From the NCBI RefSeq assembly GCF_012641405.1, contig NZ_JABAII010000010.1, forward strand, positions 161,238 to 225,237: DNA of 64,000 nt, given 5' to 3'. The translations under genes and the position numbers were made by a program. Under the pieces are notes generated by a model that was not told where the DNA came from, ran no database searches, and saw only the letters and a list, made by a program, of their open reading frames with translations. This document shows, piece after piece, positions 40,652 to 49,791 of the stretch (the stretch's first letter is position 1; every line of letters begins with the position of its first letter). This stretch comes from Rhizobium sp. P40RR-XXII (GTDB lineage: Bacteria > Pseudomonadota > Alphaproteobacteria > Rhizobiales > Rhizobiaceae).

Positions 40652-41740
40652 ATGGCGGAGCGGAATGATTTGTCGAAGATGCAGGGATTGTCAGTAGGAC
40701 GCGGCTTGCGGCGCGAAGCAGGACAGCGCGTGACCTTGCGGACGGTTGCGGCAGCGCTCGGCCTTTCGGTTACGACGGTCAGCCGCGCCTTGAAGGAAGG
40801 CCCCGAGGTCAACCGCGAGACGATCGAGCTGGTCAAGCGGGCGGCAAGCGAGCTCGGCTATCGTCCCAATCTCGGCGGCATCAATCTTCGTACCGGCAAG
40901 ACCCACGCCATCGGCATCGTGCTGCCATTCGGGCGCGAGGGCGAGATGAACATCGTCGTCGCCTCGCTGATCGAGGGGGCGTCGCGCTACATGAAGGCGC
41001 GGGGCTACCGGACCACGATCGTACCGCAATTGCAGGCAGATGATCCCTTGGCGACGGTGCGCGACATCGTCGAGGAGGGTTCGGTCGACGGCATCGTCAT
41101 CACGCATACGACCCCGCAGGACGATCGCGTCAAATATCTTCTCGAGGTCGGTATGCCCTTTGTCACCTTCGGGCGGACCGAACTTTTGAGCGTTCATCCG
41201 AGCATCGATCTCGACCATGAAGTAATCGGCGCGGAAGCCGCGCGCCTGCTTCTGGATGCCGGGCATGATATGCCGTTGCTGATCGCGCCCAGCCATCAAT
41301 TCACCTACAGCCTGCAATTCGTTCGTGGCTGGCGCCGAGCCTTTGCCGAACGCCATCTGAACGTTCCGGACGATTGCATCCATTTCACCACCGCGACGCC
41401 CGATAATGGTCGCGAGATGGCAAAGCGCATAGCCGCGCTGAAGCCCGAAGCGACCGCTGCCTTCGTGGCGAGCGAGGAGGCGGCGCTCGGCTTCCTCGCC
41501 GGCTTGCGCGATGCCGGACGACAGGTCGGCAAGGATTTCGCCCTGATTACCTATGGCGGCACAGCGCTGCCGGATTTCTTCAATCCGCCGCTCAGCACGT
41601 TCCATTATTCGAACCATGCCATAGGCGAGCGTTTGGCCGCCTTTCTGCACCGGGCGATCGCCGGCGAAGATCCGGCCGACCTTCACGAAGTCGTCCGCGC
41701 CGCCTTCGTCGATCATCAAAGCCAGACCCGTCACGCCTGA
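40652..41740 (+). CDS. LacI-family transcriptional regulator
   Basis: The protein has a LacI helix-turn-helix (VTLRTVAAALGLSVTTVSRA, LKEGPEVNRETIELVKRAAS, ELGYRPNLGG) and a periplasmic-binding-like effector domain (AIGIVLPFGREGEMNIVVAS, DGIVITHTTPQDD, PSIDLDHEVIGAEAARLLLD). The start is uncertain: ATG 40652 and ATG 40679 both lack a strong ribosome-binding site, and an upstream frame to 40574 looks non-coding. It lies before two perfect palindromes with a central CG, the type bound by LacI proteins, and before the sugar cluster starting at 41982. It should repress that cluster until the sugar or a derivative binds. Confidence 0.88.
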   Translation: MAERNDLSKMQGLSVGRGLRREAGQRVTLRTVAAALGLSVTTVSRALKEGPEVNRETIELVKRAASELGYRPNLGGINLRTGKTHAIGIVLPFGREGEMNIVVASLIEGASRYMKARGYRTTIVPQLQADDPLATVRDIVEEGSVDGIVITHTTPQDDRVKYLLEVGMPFVTFGRTELLSVHPSIDLDHEVIGAEAARLLLDAGHDMPLLIAPSHQFTYSLQFVRGWRRAFAERHLNVPDDCIHFTTATPDNGREMAKRIAALKPEATAAFVASEEAALGFLAGLRDAGRQVGKDFALITYGGTALPDFFNPPLSTFHYSNHAIGERLAAFLHRAIAGEDPADLHEVVRAAFVDHQSQTRHA

Positions 41741-41781
41741 ACGATAATGCAGCTCGCAACGAGCGTAGATTTCTGGAAGGT

Positions 41782-41884
41782 ATTCGTAACGTTACGAATT
41801 TCGATTTTGTCCAGAATTTGCGGAAGTAACCCGCAAAATATGAAGTTGACAGATGTTTCATTTTCCGAGATCGTAACGTTACGA
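41782..41884. promoter_or_regulatory. Two LacI-type operators flanking a promoter
   Basis: A perfect 18-bp palindrome ATTCGTAACGTTACGAAT (41782-41799) and a 14-bp palindrome TCGTAACGTTACGA (41871-41884) share the same core and are 89 bp apart, or about 87 bp centre to centre. TTGACA (41846-41851) lies between them and its -10 region would overlap the right palindrome. The pair allows repression by looping. The central CG and A/T-flanked arms match LacI-family sites. Confidence 0.85.
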
Positions 41885-41981
41885 ATCGCCAAAAATTGGA
41901 GCTGGGAGGCTCGCCGGCAAGTCATTTCGGCGTTGCCGCGGAGCTACGTGGACAGGTGACCGCATCCCAAGGGAGGATGAC

Positions 41982-42911
41982 ATGAGCGACGGCTCGCTTT
42001 TTTTCGGATCGCCAATTTGGACTTTCAATTGGAATCCGCCCTATCAGGCGCCGCTCAAGCGGCTCGCCCGCACCGGCTGCAAGGGTTTCGAGCTGACCGC
42101 ATGGTCGGTGGACATGCTGAGCTACTACACGCCGGAAACCATTGGCGAACTAAAGGCAATCGCCGATGGCGAGGGACTGGTTCTCACCAACTTCTTCTTC
42201 AACTTGCCATTCAGCCGTGCCGCGAACGCCGCCATGTCCACAGTCGATCTCGATGGCTACAAGCGCGGCATGGATGTGGCTGTCGCAATCGGTACGCCGA
42301 TCGTGACAAGCATGACGCCCTATCCGTTTCAGTCCGACGTCAAGCCGATCCTGCAGCGGCCGATTTCACAGGAATGGGGTGCGGCGGTCGAGCCGCAATG
42401 GGACTGGACGGGCGAATACGAAGCCGTGGTCGACGGTTTCGCTCGAGCTTGCGAGATTGCCGCCTCCGCCGATCTCAGGGTCGCGATCGAGCCGCATCCC
42501 TATCGCTGGGTCAGTTCCGGACAGGGCATGCTACGCCTCATCGAGCGCACCGGCGCTGCCAACCTCGGCCTGAATTTCGATCCGAGCCATCTCTTTCCGG
42601 CCGGCGACATGCCGCATTATGTCGTGCTGGCGCTCGGCAATCGCATCTTCAATACGCATTTTTCCGACAATGAGGGCCATACCAATGCGCATTGGCGGCC
42701 GGGACGCGGCAAGATCGACTGGAAGGCGATCTTCGCGGCACTTCGGGCCGTCGGCTATTCCGGCCCGATCACGCTGGAGCTGGAAGATGCGCCGGGAGCC
42801 TCGCATTGGACGCATTTTCGCGAAGCGACGCCGGAATTCGACGACGAGATGCGGCGCGGCATGAGCTATCTGCGCGCCGCTGCCGCCGAGCTTGATATCA
42901 CTGTTTCGTAA
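41982..42911 (+). CDS. Sugar phosphate isomerase/epimerase-like TIM-barrel protein
   Basis: The 309-residue protein has xylose isomerase-like barrel motifs: LRVAIEPHPYRWVSSGQGML (metal-binding Glu), GLNFDPSHLFPAGDMPHYVV (Asp, His), IFNTHFSDNEGHTNAHWRPG (His, Asp) and GPITLELEDAPGASH (Glu). It is the first gene behind the LacI-type operators, with AAGGGAGGATGAC as ribosome-binding site, and is followed 11 bp later by a Gfo/Idh/MocA dehydrogenase. The pair resembles catabolic modules for inositols, keto-sugars and rare sugars, but the substrate cannot be named. Confidence 0.88.
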   Translation: MSDGSLFFGSPIWTFNWNPPYQAPLKRLARTGCKGFELTAWSVDMLSYYTPETIGELKAIADGEGLVLTNFFFNLPFSRAANAAMSTVDLDGYKRGMDVAVAIGTPIVTSMTPYPFQSDVKPILQRPISQEWGAAVEPQWDWTGEYEAVVDGFARACEIAASADLRVAIEPHPYRWVSSGQGMLRLIERTGAANLGLNFDPSHLFPAGDMPHYVVLALGNRIFNTHFSDNEGHTNAHWRPGRGKIDWKAIFAALRAVGYSGPITLELEDAPGASHWTHFREATPEFDDEMRRGMSYLRAAAAELDITVS

Positions 42912-42922
42912 GAGGCAACCCA

Positions 42923-44044
42923 ATGAGCAACGAGCCCATGAAAGTCGGCATCGTCGGCGCCGGCAATATCAGCGCCACCTATGTCGCGACCCTGCATATG
43001 TTCGATTTCATTCGCGTGAAATCGGTCTACGATCTCTATGACGTCTCGGCGCGCAAACTCGCCGAGCAGTTCGGCATCGAAGCCGTAGCGCTCGATACGA
43101 TGCTCTCCGATCCGGAAATCGGCCTGATCATCAACCTGACGACGCCGGTCTCGCATCATGCCATCAGCAAGAAAGCACTTCTTGCCGGCAAGCACGTCTA
43201 TTCGGAAAAGCCGCTTGGTGTCTCCATGGCCGAGGCGGAGGAGCTGATGGCGATCGCCCGGGCAGGGGATCTGCGGCTCGGCTGCGCGCCCGACACCTTC
43301 CTCGGCGGCGGCCATCAGCTGACACGGCGGCTGCTGGATGAAGGGCGCATCGGCAAGACGATCTCGGCGACCGCCATGCTGCTTTTGCCCGGTCATGAAC
43401 ACTGGCATCCCAATCCGGCCTTCTTCTACGGCCGTGGCGGCGGGCCGATGCTCGATGTCGGCCCCTATTACGTCACGAACCTGATTGCGCTGCTTGGCCC
43501 CGTGCGCGAGGTCTTCGGCACGGCGAAGATCACCCGCATCGAACGCACGGTGAAGACGGACCCGCGCCGCGGCGAGACGATCAAGGTTCTGGTGCCGACG
43601 CATCTGACTGGCGTGATGGAATTCCATAGCGGCGCAACCGTCACAATCGCCACCAGCTTCGATGTCATCAGGCACAAGCACAATCAGATCGAGCTTTACG
43701 GTTCCGAGGGCACCATGGTGACGCCGGATCCCAACAACTTCAGCGGCAAGGTCGAGATATTCCGCGACGGCGGCGAGGCCTGGGAAGAGATCCCGGTCGA
43801 CCATCCCTATAGGGAGGGCGTGCCCGGGCATCTCGGGCTGCGCGGATTGGGCGCGGCCGAAATGGTGGATTCCCTTCGCTCGGGACGGCAGCATCGGGTA
43901 TCGTCGGAGCTCGCCTTCCACGCTTTGGAGGTCATGACGGCGTTCGAGCGCTCCTCCCAGTCACGCGGCGTCATTGCGATTCATAGCAGCTGCGGCCGCC
44001 CGGATCCGATAGCATGCACAATTAATGAGGGACGTTTCGCTTAG
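42923..44044 (+). CDS. Gfo/Idh/MocA-family oxidoreductase
   Basis: The 373-residue dehydrogenase begins with MKVGIVGAGNISATYVATLH (NAD(P)-binding GxGxxx) and has the signature HVYSEKPLGVSMAEAEELMA with the catalytic-site Lys of EKP. It also has GGPMLDVGPYYVTNLIALLG, where the conserved D and Y/H residues lie. It should oxidise a sugar or glycoside taken up by the downstream ABC importer. It is encoded in one direction with the isomerase-like gene upstream (11-bp gap) and the binding-protein gene 204 bp downstream. It is not a close duplicate of the Gfo/Idh/MocA protein at 19.5 kb. Confidence 0.88.
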   Translation: MSNEPMKVGIVGAGNISATYVATLHMFDFIRVKSVYDLYDVSARKLAEQFGIEAVALDTMLSDPEIGLIINLTTPVSHHAISKKALLAGKHVYSEKPLGVSMAEAEELMAIARAGDLRLGCAPDTFLGGGHQLTRRLLDEGRIGKTISATAMLLLPGHEHWHPNPAFFYGRGGGPMLDVGPYYVTNLIALLGPVREVFGTAKITRIERTVKTDPRRGETIKVLVPTHLTGVMEFHSGATVTIATSFDVIRHKHNQIELYGSEGTMVTPDPNNFSGKVEIFRDGGEAWEEIPVDHPYREGVPGHLGLRGLGAAEMVDSLRSGRQHRVSSELAFHALEVMTAFERSSQSRGVIAIHSSCGRPDPIACTINEGRFA

Positions 44045-44248
44045 GCTGCGCTATAGAATTCAGGAAAATGCGGTCCTTTCGGACTGCAGGCTTGACGAAG
44101 GGGCAATGCCCGAGGAAGCATTGGCCACTTGCGGCTGGGAGCGGAGGCCCGGCGGCGCGGTTTTGGAGGATCGTTGAATTCGGCATCCGACGTCTGTGGA
44201 CGGCGGTGGCCGGGCGTTGGGAGAACACTATCAAAGGAGGAGGAACGC

Positions 44249-45496
44249 ATGCGCAAATTGATGATGGCATTGGTCGGCGCCACGGCGCTGGTTGCGGCGA
44301 GCGTGACCGGCGCTCTCGCCGAAGGCAAGAAAGCTGAAGTCCTGCATTGGTGGACGTCCGGCGGCGAAGCCGCCGCCGTCAAGGAACTGGCCAAGGCCTT
44401 CAACGCCGCCGGCGGCGAATGGGTGGATACCGCAATTGCCGGCTCCGGCTCGACCGCCCGCCCGATCGGCATCAACCGCATCATCGGCGGCAACCCGCCG
44501 ACGGCCATGCAGTTCAACACCGGCACCCAGATGAACGAACTGGCCCAGCAAGGCCTGCTACGTCCGCTCGACGATCTCGCCAAGGAGCAGGATTGGAAAT
44601 CGGTCCTGACGCCGTCCTTCTATCAGGCCATCCAATTCCAGGACCATATCTACGGCGCGCCGATCAATGACCACGGCCAGAACTGGGTCTTCTATTCCAA
44701 GGCCGTCTTCACAAAGGCCGGCGTCACGCAAGAGCCGAAGACCTGGGATGAAATGTTTGCCGCGCTCGACAAGATCAAGGCTGCCGGCCTGATCCCGGTC
44801 GCTGTTGGCGGCCAGCCCTGGCAGCTGCAGTCGATGTTCAATGCCATCCTTCTCGGCGAAGGCGGCAAGGAGCTCTACGCCAAGGTCTGGAAGGATCTCG
44901 ATACGGATGCCGTCAAATCAGACAAGTTCAAGCACGTGGCGGAAGTCTTCGCCAAGCTGCGCAATTATCAGGATCCGGGCAGCCCGAACCGTGACTGGAA
45001 CGTTGCGACCGGCATGCTGATCGACGGCAAGGCTGGTATTCAGTTCATGGGCGACTGGGCCAAGGGCGAGTTCATCCATGCCGGCCTCGTCGCCGACAAG
45101 GATTTCGGCTGTATCCTCGGACCGGGCGAATCCAACTTCATGATGGGCGGCGACATCTTCGTGTTCCCGGTTCTGAAGGACAAGACCGCGACCGACGCCC
45201 AGACGCTGCTGGCGACAGTCATCATGTCGAAGGAAGGCCAGCTTGCCTTCAACTCGAAGAAGGGTTCCGTGCCCGTGCGTCTCGACGTCGATACCTCGAA
45301 GCTCGATGCTTGCGCCCAGAAAGGCTTGACTGCGCTCAAGGATCCGAGCCGCCAGATCCTCGCGCCGGATGTGCTCACGGCTCAGGACATCGTCCAGACG
45401 GAACAGGATCTGGTCGCCCAATACTGGACGACGCCCAGTATGACGGCCGACCAGTTCGCCGAGCAGTTTGCACAGGTGATTGAGCAGGCGAAGTAA
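44249..45496 (+). CDS. Sugar ABC transporter substrate-binding protein (family 1, CUT1)
   Basis: The 415-residue protein has a signal peptide (MRKLMMALVGATALVAASVT, cleavage near ALA-E) and a family-1 solute-binding fold: VLHWWTSGGEAAAVKELAKA, AMQFNTGTQMNELAQQGLLR and GDWAKGEFIHAGLVADKDFG. It resembles glucose/mannose-type and other MalE-like binding proteins. The ATG at 44249 has AAAGGAGGAGGAAC 2-15 bp upstream. A perfect hairpin after the gene separates it from the permease genes, which often keeps binding-protein mRNA abundant. The sugar is presumably the substrate of the dehydrogenase upstream. Confidence 0.9.
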   Translation: MRKLMMALVGATALVAASVTGALAEGKKAEVLHWWTSGGEAAAVKELAKAFNAAGGEWVDTAIAGSGSTARPIGINRIIGGNPPTAMQFNTGTQMNELAQQGLLRPLDDLAKEQDWKSVLTPSFYQAIQFQDHIYGAPINDHGQNWVFYSKAVFTKAGVTQEPKTWDEMFAALDKIKAAGLIPVAVGGQPWQLQSMFNAILLGEGGKELYAKVWKDLDTDAVKSDKFKHVAEVFAKLRNYQDPGSPNRDWNVATGMLIDGKAGIQFMGDWAKGEFIHAGLVADKDFGCILGPGESNFMMGGDIFVFPVLKDKTATDAQTLLATVIMSKEGQLAFNSKKGSVPVRLDVDTSKLDACAQKGLTALKDPSRQILAPDVLTAQDIVQTEQDLVAQYWTTPSMTADQFAEQFAQVIEQAK

Positions 45497-45515
45497 GCTT
45501 CGATCGACATCCATG

Positions 45516-45540
45516 CGGCGGCAGGCATCCCCTGCCGCCG
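45516..45540 (+). repeat. Intercistronic hairpin after the sugar-binding protein gene
   Basis: CGGCGGCAGG (45516-45525) and CCTGCCGCCG (45531-45540) form a perfect 10-bp stem with a 5-nt loop. It has no T-run and lies between binding protein and permease, like the REP-type stems that stabilise the upstream mRNA in maltose-type operons. Confidence 0.75.
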
Positions 45541-45571
45541 GCTTCCATGAATGCTGAGGAGGAGCGCGCCC

Positions 45572-46510
45572 ATGAGCACCCCAGACACGAGTGCCGCCAC
45601 TGTGCAAGCGGCCGCTGCGCCTGCGAGCGTCAGCCGCAGGAAGATGCATTTTTCGCCCTATGTGGCGCTGTTCCCGGCTTTTGCCATCGTGCTTCTGGCC
45701 TATGTCGTCACCGTCGTCTGGAACATCTGGATATCGTTCACGGACAGCAAGGTGCTGCCGGTCAACATCTTCGTCGGCACGAAGCAGTATGAGCGGCTGT
45801 TTTCGACGGCGCGCTGGCTGCTGTCGCTGCAAAACGTCGTCGTCTTCGGCATTCTGTTTATTGCCGGCTGCCTGATCCTCGGCTTTCTACTCGCCGTCGC
45901 GCTCGATCAGAAGGTGCGCTTCGAAAATACCTTCCGGACGATCTTTCTCTATCCCTTCGCCATGTCCTTCATCGTGACCGGGTTGGTCTGGCAATGGATC
46001 ATGAACCCGACGCTCGGCCTGCAGAAGGTTGCCGATAGCATCGGCTTTACCTGGTTCCGCTTCGACTGGATCGTCCAGAGCGATCTTGCACTCTACGTCA
46101 TCGTGCTTGCCGGTATCTGGCAATCCTCCGGCCTCGTCATGGCGATCATGCTGGCGGGCCTGCGCGGCGTCGACCGTGAATTGTGGAAGGCGACGCGCAT
46201 TGACGGCATACCGAGCTGGCGCGTCTATCTGCACATCGTCATCCCGATCCTCAGGCCGACGATTATCACGGCCAGCGTGCTTCTGGCGATTGCGGTCGTC
46301 AGGGTCTACGAGCTGGTTCTGGCGACCACGGGCGGCGGTCCGGGCATATCGACCGAAGTGCCCGGGAAATTCATCATGGATTACCTGTTCGGCCGCGGCA
46401 ATATCGGCCTTGCGACCGGGGCATCGACCGTGATGTTCATCACGGTGGTCGTCCTGGTCACGCCGTGGCTCTATTATGAATATTTCCGCGAAAAGCCGAG
46501 GGGGAACTGA
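45572..46510 (+). CDS. Sugar ABC transporter permease (MalF-like)
   Basis: The 312-residue protein has six membrane helices and the CUT1 EAA loop (VDRELWKATRIDGIPSWRVY) near residue 210, which docks to the ATPase. It starts at ATG 45572 with GAGGAG 8 bp upstream; an in-frame ATG at 45551 is less favoured. The stop codon overlaps the ATG of the second permease by one base, so both are made together and form a heterodimeric channel. Confidence 0.92.
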   Translation: MSTPDTSAATVQAAAAPASVSRRKMHFSPYVALFPAFAIVLLAYVVTVVWNIWISFTDSKVLPVNIFVGTKQYERLFSTARWLLSLQNVVVFGILFIAGCLILGFLLAVALDQKVRFENTFRTIFLYPFAMSFIVTGLVWQWIMNPTLGLQKVADSIGFTWFRFDWIVQSDLALYVIVLAGIWQSSGLVMAIMLAGLRGVDRELWKATRIDGIPSWRVYLHIVIPILRPTIITASVLLAIAVVRVYELVLATTGGGPGISTEVPGKFIMDYLFGRGNIGLATGASTVMFITVVVLVTPWLYYEYFREKPRGN

Positions 46511-47418
46511 TGACGACGCCATCTTCCGTCACTGGTGCCATGCAGGGTCCGACCGGGCGCAAGCCGCAGCATCTGACCCCAGGACGCATCGGCCTCTACG
46601 CTTTTCTCGTGATGGCTGCGCTGTTCTTTCTGCTGCCGCTCTACGTGATGCTTGTGACTTCATTCAAATCCATGCCGGAGATCCGGCAGGGCAATATTTT
46701 CGCCTTTCCGCAGATGTGGACGGCCGATGCCTGGGTGCAGGCTTGGAGTACGGCCTGCACCGGCCTTGAATGCGGCGGCATCAGCGTCGGCTTCTGGAAT
46801 TCGGTGAAGATCCTGATCCCGAGCATGATCCTGTCGATCTTCATCTCGTCGCTGACCGGTTACGCGCTATCCTTCTGGCGGGTCAAGGGTGCAAACGTTC
46901 TCTTTGCCATCCTGCTGCTCGGCGCCTTCATCCCCTATCAGGTGTTCATCTATCCGCTGGTGCTGATCTATCGCGATATCGGCATCTATTCGACGCTGCC
47001 CTGCATCATCATCACCCACACGGTCTTCGGCCTGCCGGTTCTGACGCTGCTGTTCCGCAACTATTATTCCAGTCTGCCGACGGAGCTCTTCAAGGCGGCC
47101 CGTATCGACGGCGCCGGGCTTTGGCAGATCTTCTTCCGGCTGATGATCCCGATGTCGATCCCGATCCTGGTGGTGGCGGCGATCCTGCAGGTGACCGGCA
47201 TCTGGAACGATTTCCTCTTCGGTGTCGTTTTCGCCGGCCGGGAAAACTTCCCCATGACGGTTCAGCTCAACAACATCGTCAACTCCACCCAGGGCGAGAA
47301 GCTCTACAACGTCAACATGGCGGCGACCATTCTCACTGCCCTGGTGCCGCTGATCGTCTATTTCGGCTCGGGCCGCTGGTTCGTGCGCGGCATCACCGCC
47401 GGCGCAGTCAAGGGATAG
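46510..47418 (+). CDS. Sugar ABC transporter permease (MalG-like)
   Basis: The 302-residue protein has six membrane helices and the CUT1 EAA loop (LPTELFKAARIDGAGLWQIF). Its N-terminus starts in the stop codon of the MalF-like permease. The loop sequence ALSFWRVKGANVLFAILLLG and the proline-rich IPMSIPILVVAAILQ are family-typical. It forms the channel with the preceding protein. The ATPase gene follows after 3 bp. Confidence 0.92.
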   Translation: MTTPSSVTGAMQGPTGRKPQHLTPGRIGLYAFLVMAALFFLLPLYVMLVTSFKSMPEIRQGNIFAFPQMWTADAWVQAWSTACTGLECGGISVGFWNSVKILIPSMILSIFISSLTGYALSFWRVKGANVLFAILLLGAFIPYQVFIYPLVLIYRDIGIYSTLPCIIITHTVFGLPVLTLLFRNYYSSLPTELFKAARIDGAGLWQIFFRLMIPMSIPILVVAAILQVTGIWNDFLFGVVFAGRENFPMTVQLNNIVNSTQGEKLYNVNMAATILTALVPLIVYFGSGRWFVRGITAGAVKG

Positions 47419-47421
47419 TTC

Positions 47422-48507
47422 ATGGCCAATGTTTCCATTCGCGAACTAGCAATCGATTTCGGCAGCGTCAGTGTCCTGAAATCGCTCAATCTCGAGATAC
47501 AATCCGGCGAGTTCATCGTGCTGCTCGGCCCGTCCGGCTGCGGCAAGTCGACCTTGCTCAATGCGATTGCCGGGCTGACCGACATCACCGACGGGCAGAT
47601 CTGGATCGGCGACAAGAACGTCACCTGGGAAGAGCCGAAGGATCGCGGCATCGGCATGGTGTTCCAGTCCTATGCGCTCTATCCGACGATGACGGTGGAG
47701 GGAAATCTGTCCTTCGGGCTGCGCATCGCCGGCATGGCAAAGGACGAGATCGCCCAGCGTGTCGACCGCGCCGTGCAGATCCTGCAGATCGATCCCTTGC
47801 GCAAGCGGCGGCCCGGCGAACTGTCCGGCGGTCAGCGCCAGCGCGTCGCCATCGGCCGCGCCCTGGTGCGCGACGTCGATGTCTTCCTGTTCGACGAGCC
47901 GCTCTCCAATCTCGATGCCAAGCTTCGAACCGAACTGCGTGTCGAGCTGAAGCGGCTGCACAGCGGCCTTGGCTCCACCATGATCTATGTGACGCACGAC
48001 CAGATTGAGGCGCTGACGCTTGCCGATCGCATCGCGGTCATGAGCGGCGGGGTCATCCAGCAATTCGCGACGCCGAAGGAAATCTACCGGCGTCCGGTCA
48101 ATCGCTTCGTTGCCGGCTTCGTCGGTTCGCCGTCGATGAATTTCCTGTCCGGGCAGGTGACGAGCAATGGCGGCACACCGGCCTTCGCATTGTCCGACGG
48201 CCGCAAGATCGATCTCAACGGTTACGAGTTCTCCGGCACGCCCGGCGAGGGCCGCAAGGCGACGCTCGGCGTCCGGCCCGAGCAGATGCAGTTCCAGCCC
48301 GCGGGCGGTCGGGCCGCGAGCCTGCCGGCAACCTTCACCATCGTCGAGCCCATGGGCTCGGACAATCTGATCTGGGGCCAGGTCGGCAGCGAGACGCTGT
48401 CGGTGCGTATCGATGCCGACGAGGATGTCGCGCTCGACCGAGAGCAGCCGGTCTATTTCCAGCCGACGCTCGCGTCGCTGTTCGGCGAAGACGGGCAGCG
48501 TCTGTAA
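47422..48507 (+). CDS. Sugar ABC transporter ATP-binding protein (UgpC/MsmK-like)
   Basis: The 361-residue ATPase has Walker A (GPSGCGKST), the signature LSGGQRQRVAIGRALV, Walker B (VFLFDEPLSNLDAKLR) and the switch His (YVTHDQIEALTLAD). A C-terminal regulatory OB-type domain (about residues 235-361) completes the CUT1 layout. It drives the importer encoded by the three genes before it. A strong hairpin terminator follows the stop codon, closing the LacI-controlled operon. Confidence 0.93.
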   Translation: MANVSIRELAIDFGSVSVLKSLNLEIQSGEFIVLLGPSGCGKSTLLNAIAGLTDITDGQIWIGDKNVTWEEPKDRGIGMVFQSYALYPTMTVEGNLSFGLRIAGMAKDEIAQRVDRAVQILQIDPLRKRRPGELSGGQRQRVAIGRALVRDVDVFLFDEPLSNLDAKLRTELRVELKRLHSGLGSTMIYVTHDQIEALTLADRIAVMSGGVIQQFATPKEIYRRPVNRFVAGFVGSPSMNFLSGQVTSNGGTPAFALSDGRKIDLNGYEFSGTPGEGRKATLGVRPEQMQFQPAGGRAASLPATFTIVEPMGSDNLIWGQVGSETLSVRIDADEDVALDREQPVYFQPTLASLFGEDGQRL

Positions 48508-48513
48508 AACACT

Positions 48514-48549
48514 GTGCCGCGCGTTCGACGAAGCGCGCGGCACGATTTT
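48514..48549. terminator. Bidirectional terminator between convergent genes
   Basis: GTGCCGCGCG (48514-48523) and CGCGCGGCAC (48534-48543) form a 10-bp stem. On the + strand it is followed by GATTTTC and on the minus strand by AGTGTTTTAC, so it can end both the sugar operon and the methyltransferase transcript. Confidence 0.8.
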
Positions 48550-49610
48550 CAGGCCCTGACTTCGAAGACCATGTTGAACGGCGTTTCGGTCGCCTTGCGG
48601 AAATGCGAATAGCCCGCATCCATGGCAACCTTGCGCAGTTTCAACTCGCCGGCTTGCGCGCCCAGACCCAGCCCGACTTCCTGCGACAGCGAGGCCGGCG
48701 TGCAGATCATCGTCGACGCGCCGTAGAAGACGCGGCCGATCGGGTTGAGGTTGTCCTTCAGGCAATCATGCGCAAAGGGCTCGACGATCATCCAGGTGCC
48801 GTCGTCGGCGAGGCTTTCCTTGACATGTTTGCCGGCGCCGACCGGGTCACCCATGTCATGCAGGCAATCGAACATCGCCACGAGATCGTAGCCGGCAGCC
48901 GGGAAGTCCTTGGCACTCGCCTGCTCGAACGTGATGCGGCCGTCGACGCCCGCTTCCTTCGCGGCAGCTTGCGCCCGTTCGATCGAGGGCAGATGATAGT
49001 CGAAGCCAAAGAAGGTCGAGTTCGGATAGGCCTGCGCCATCAGGATGGTCGATGCGCCATGGCCACAGCCGACATCGGCAACGGCGGCGCCGGCCTGAAG
49101 CTTTTCATGCACTCCCTCCAGCGCCGGTATCCATTCCGTCACGAGATGGCTGTTGTAGCCCGGCCGGAAGAACCGCTCCGTGCCGCGGAACAAGCAGGCG
49201 CTGTGCTCGTGCCAGCCGAGCCCGCTGCCGGTCTTGAAGGCATTGGCAATCTTCGGCTCATCCAGCCACATGGATTGAACCACGTCGAAGGCGCCGTTGA
49301 AGAAGGCGGGACTGTTTTCCTCCGCAAACACCATGGCCTGTTCCGGCGTCAGGTAAAAGCGCTCGGTCTCATCGTCATAACTGACATAATCGGCCGCCGC
49401 CTGAGCCGACAGCCATTCACGCACATAGCGCTCCTTGACACCAACCTTGTCGGAAAGCTCCGCCGACGTCATCGGCGTTCCGTCCGCCATGGCCTTGAAC
49501 AGACCCAAATGGTCGCCGAGCGTCACCAGCACACCCGAAACCGCCGCGCCGACATCGCCGATCAGGCGCCCGACCAAGGCATCGAGTTTCTGCATATCAG
49601 GTTCGCGCAT
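48549..49610 (-). CDS. SAM-dependent methyltransferase with N-terminal winged helix
   Basis: The 353-residue protein has an N-terminal winged-helix dimerization domain (LGLFKAMADGTPMTSAELSD, KVGVKERYVREWLSAQAAAD) and a class I methyltransferase domain with the SAM motif AAVADVGCGHGASTILMAQA and LVAMFDCLHDMGDP. The layout matches small-molecule methyltransferases related to mycobacterial Rv2258c-like proteins. The ATG at 49610 has GGAGGATGTC in front; a 39-codon upstream extension looks non-coding. It converges on the sugar operon. The methyl acceptor is unknown. Confidence 0.85.
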   Translation of the reverse strand: MREPDMQKLDALVGRLIGDVGAAVSGVLVTLGDHLGLFKAMADGTPMTSAELSDKVGVKERYVREWLSAQAAADYVSYDDETERFYLTPEQAMVFAEENSPAFFNGAFDVVQSMWLDEPKIANAFKTGSGLGWHEHSACLFRGTERFFRPGYNSHLVTEWIPALEGVHEKLQAGAAVADVGCGHGASTILMAQAYPNSTFFGFDYHLPSIERAQAAAKEAGVDGRITFEQASAKDFPAAGYDLVAMFDCLHDMGDPVGAGKHVKESLADDGTWMIVEPFAHDCLKDNLNPIGRVFYGASTMICTPASLSQEVGLGLGAQAGELKLRKVAMDAGYSHFRKATETPFNMVFEVRA

Positions 49611-49791
49611 GACATCCTCCTCCCAGAATTGATGTAGCGTTCCGTCCGATATATTCGGAAACTTCAAAATACTCCTGGGCGGGAAAGTAAGCAATGATAT
49701 GGCGGGGCAAAGTAATACTTGCCCCACCGACGATGATATAAATTATTATTTTGAATTAATTGGGATTTCTTATCGAAGCTGCCGCGATTTT

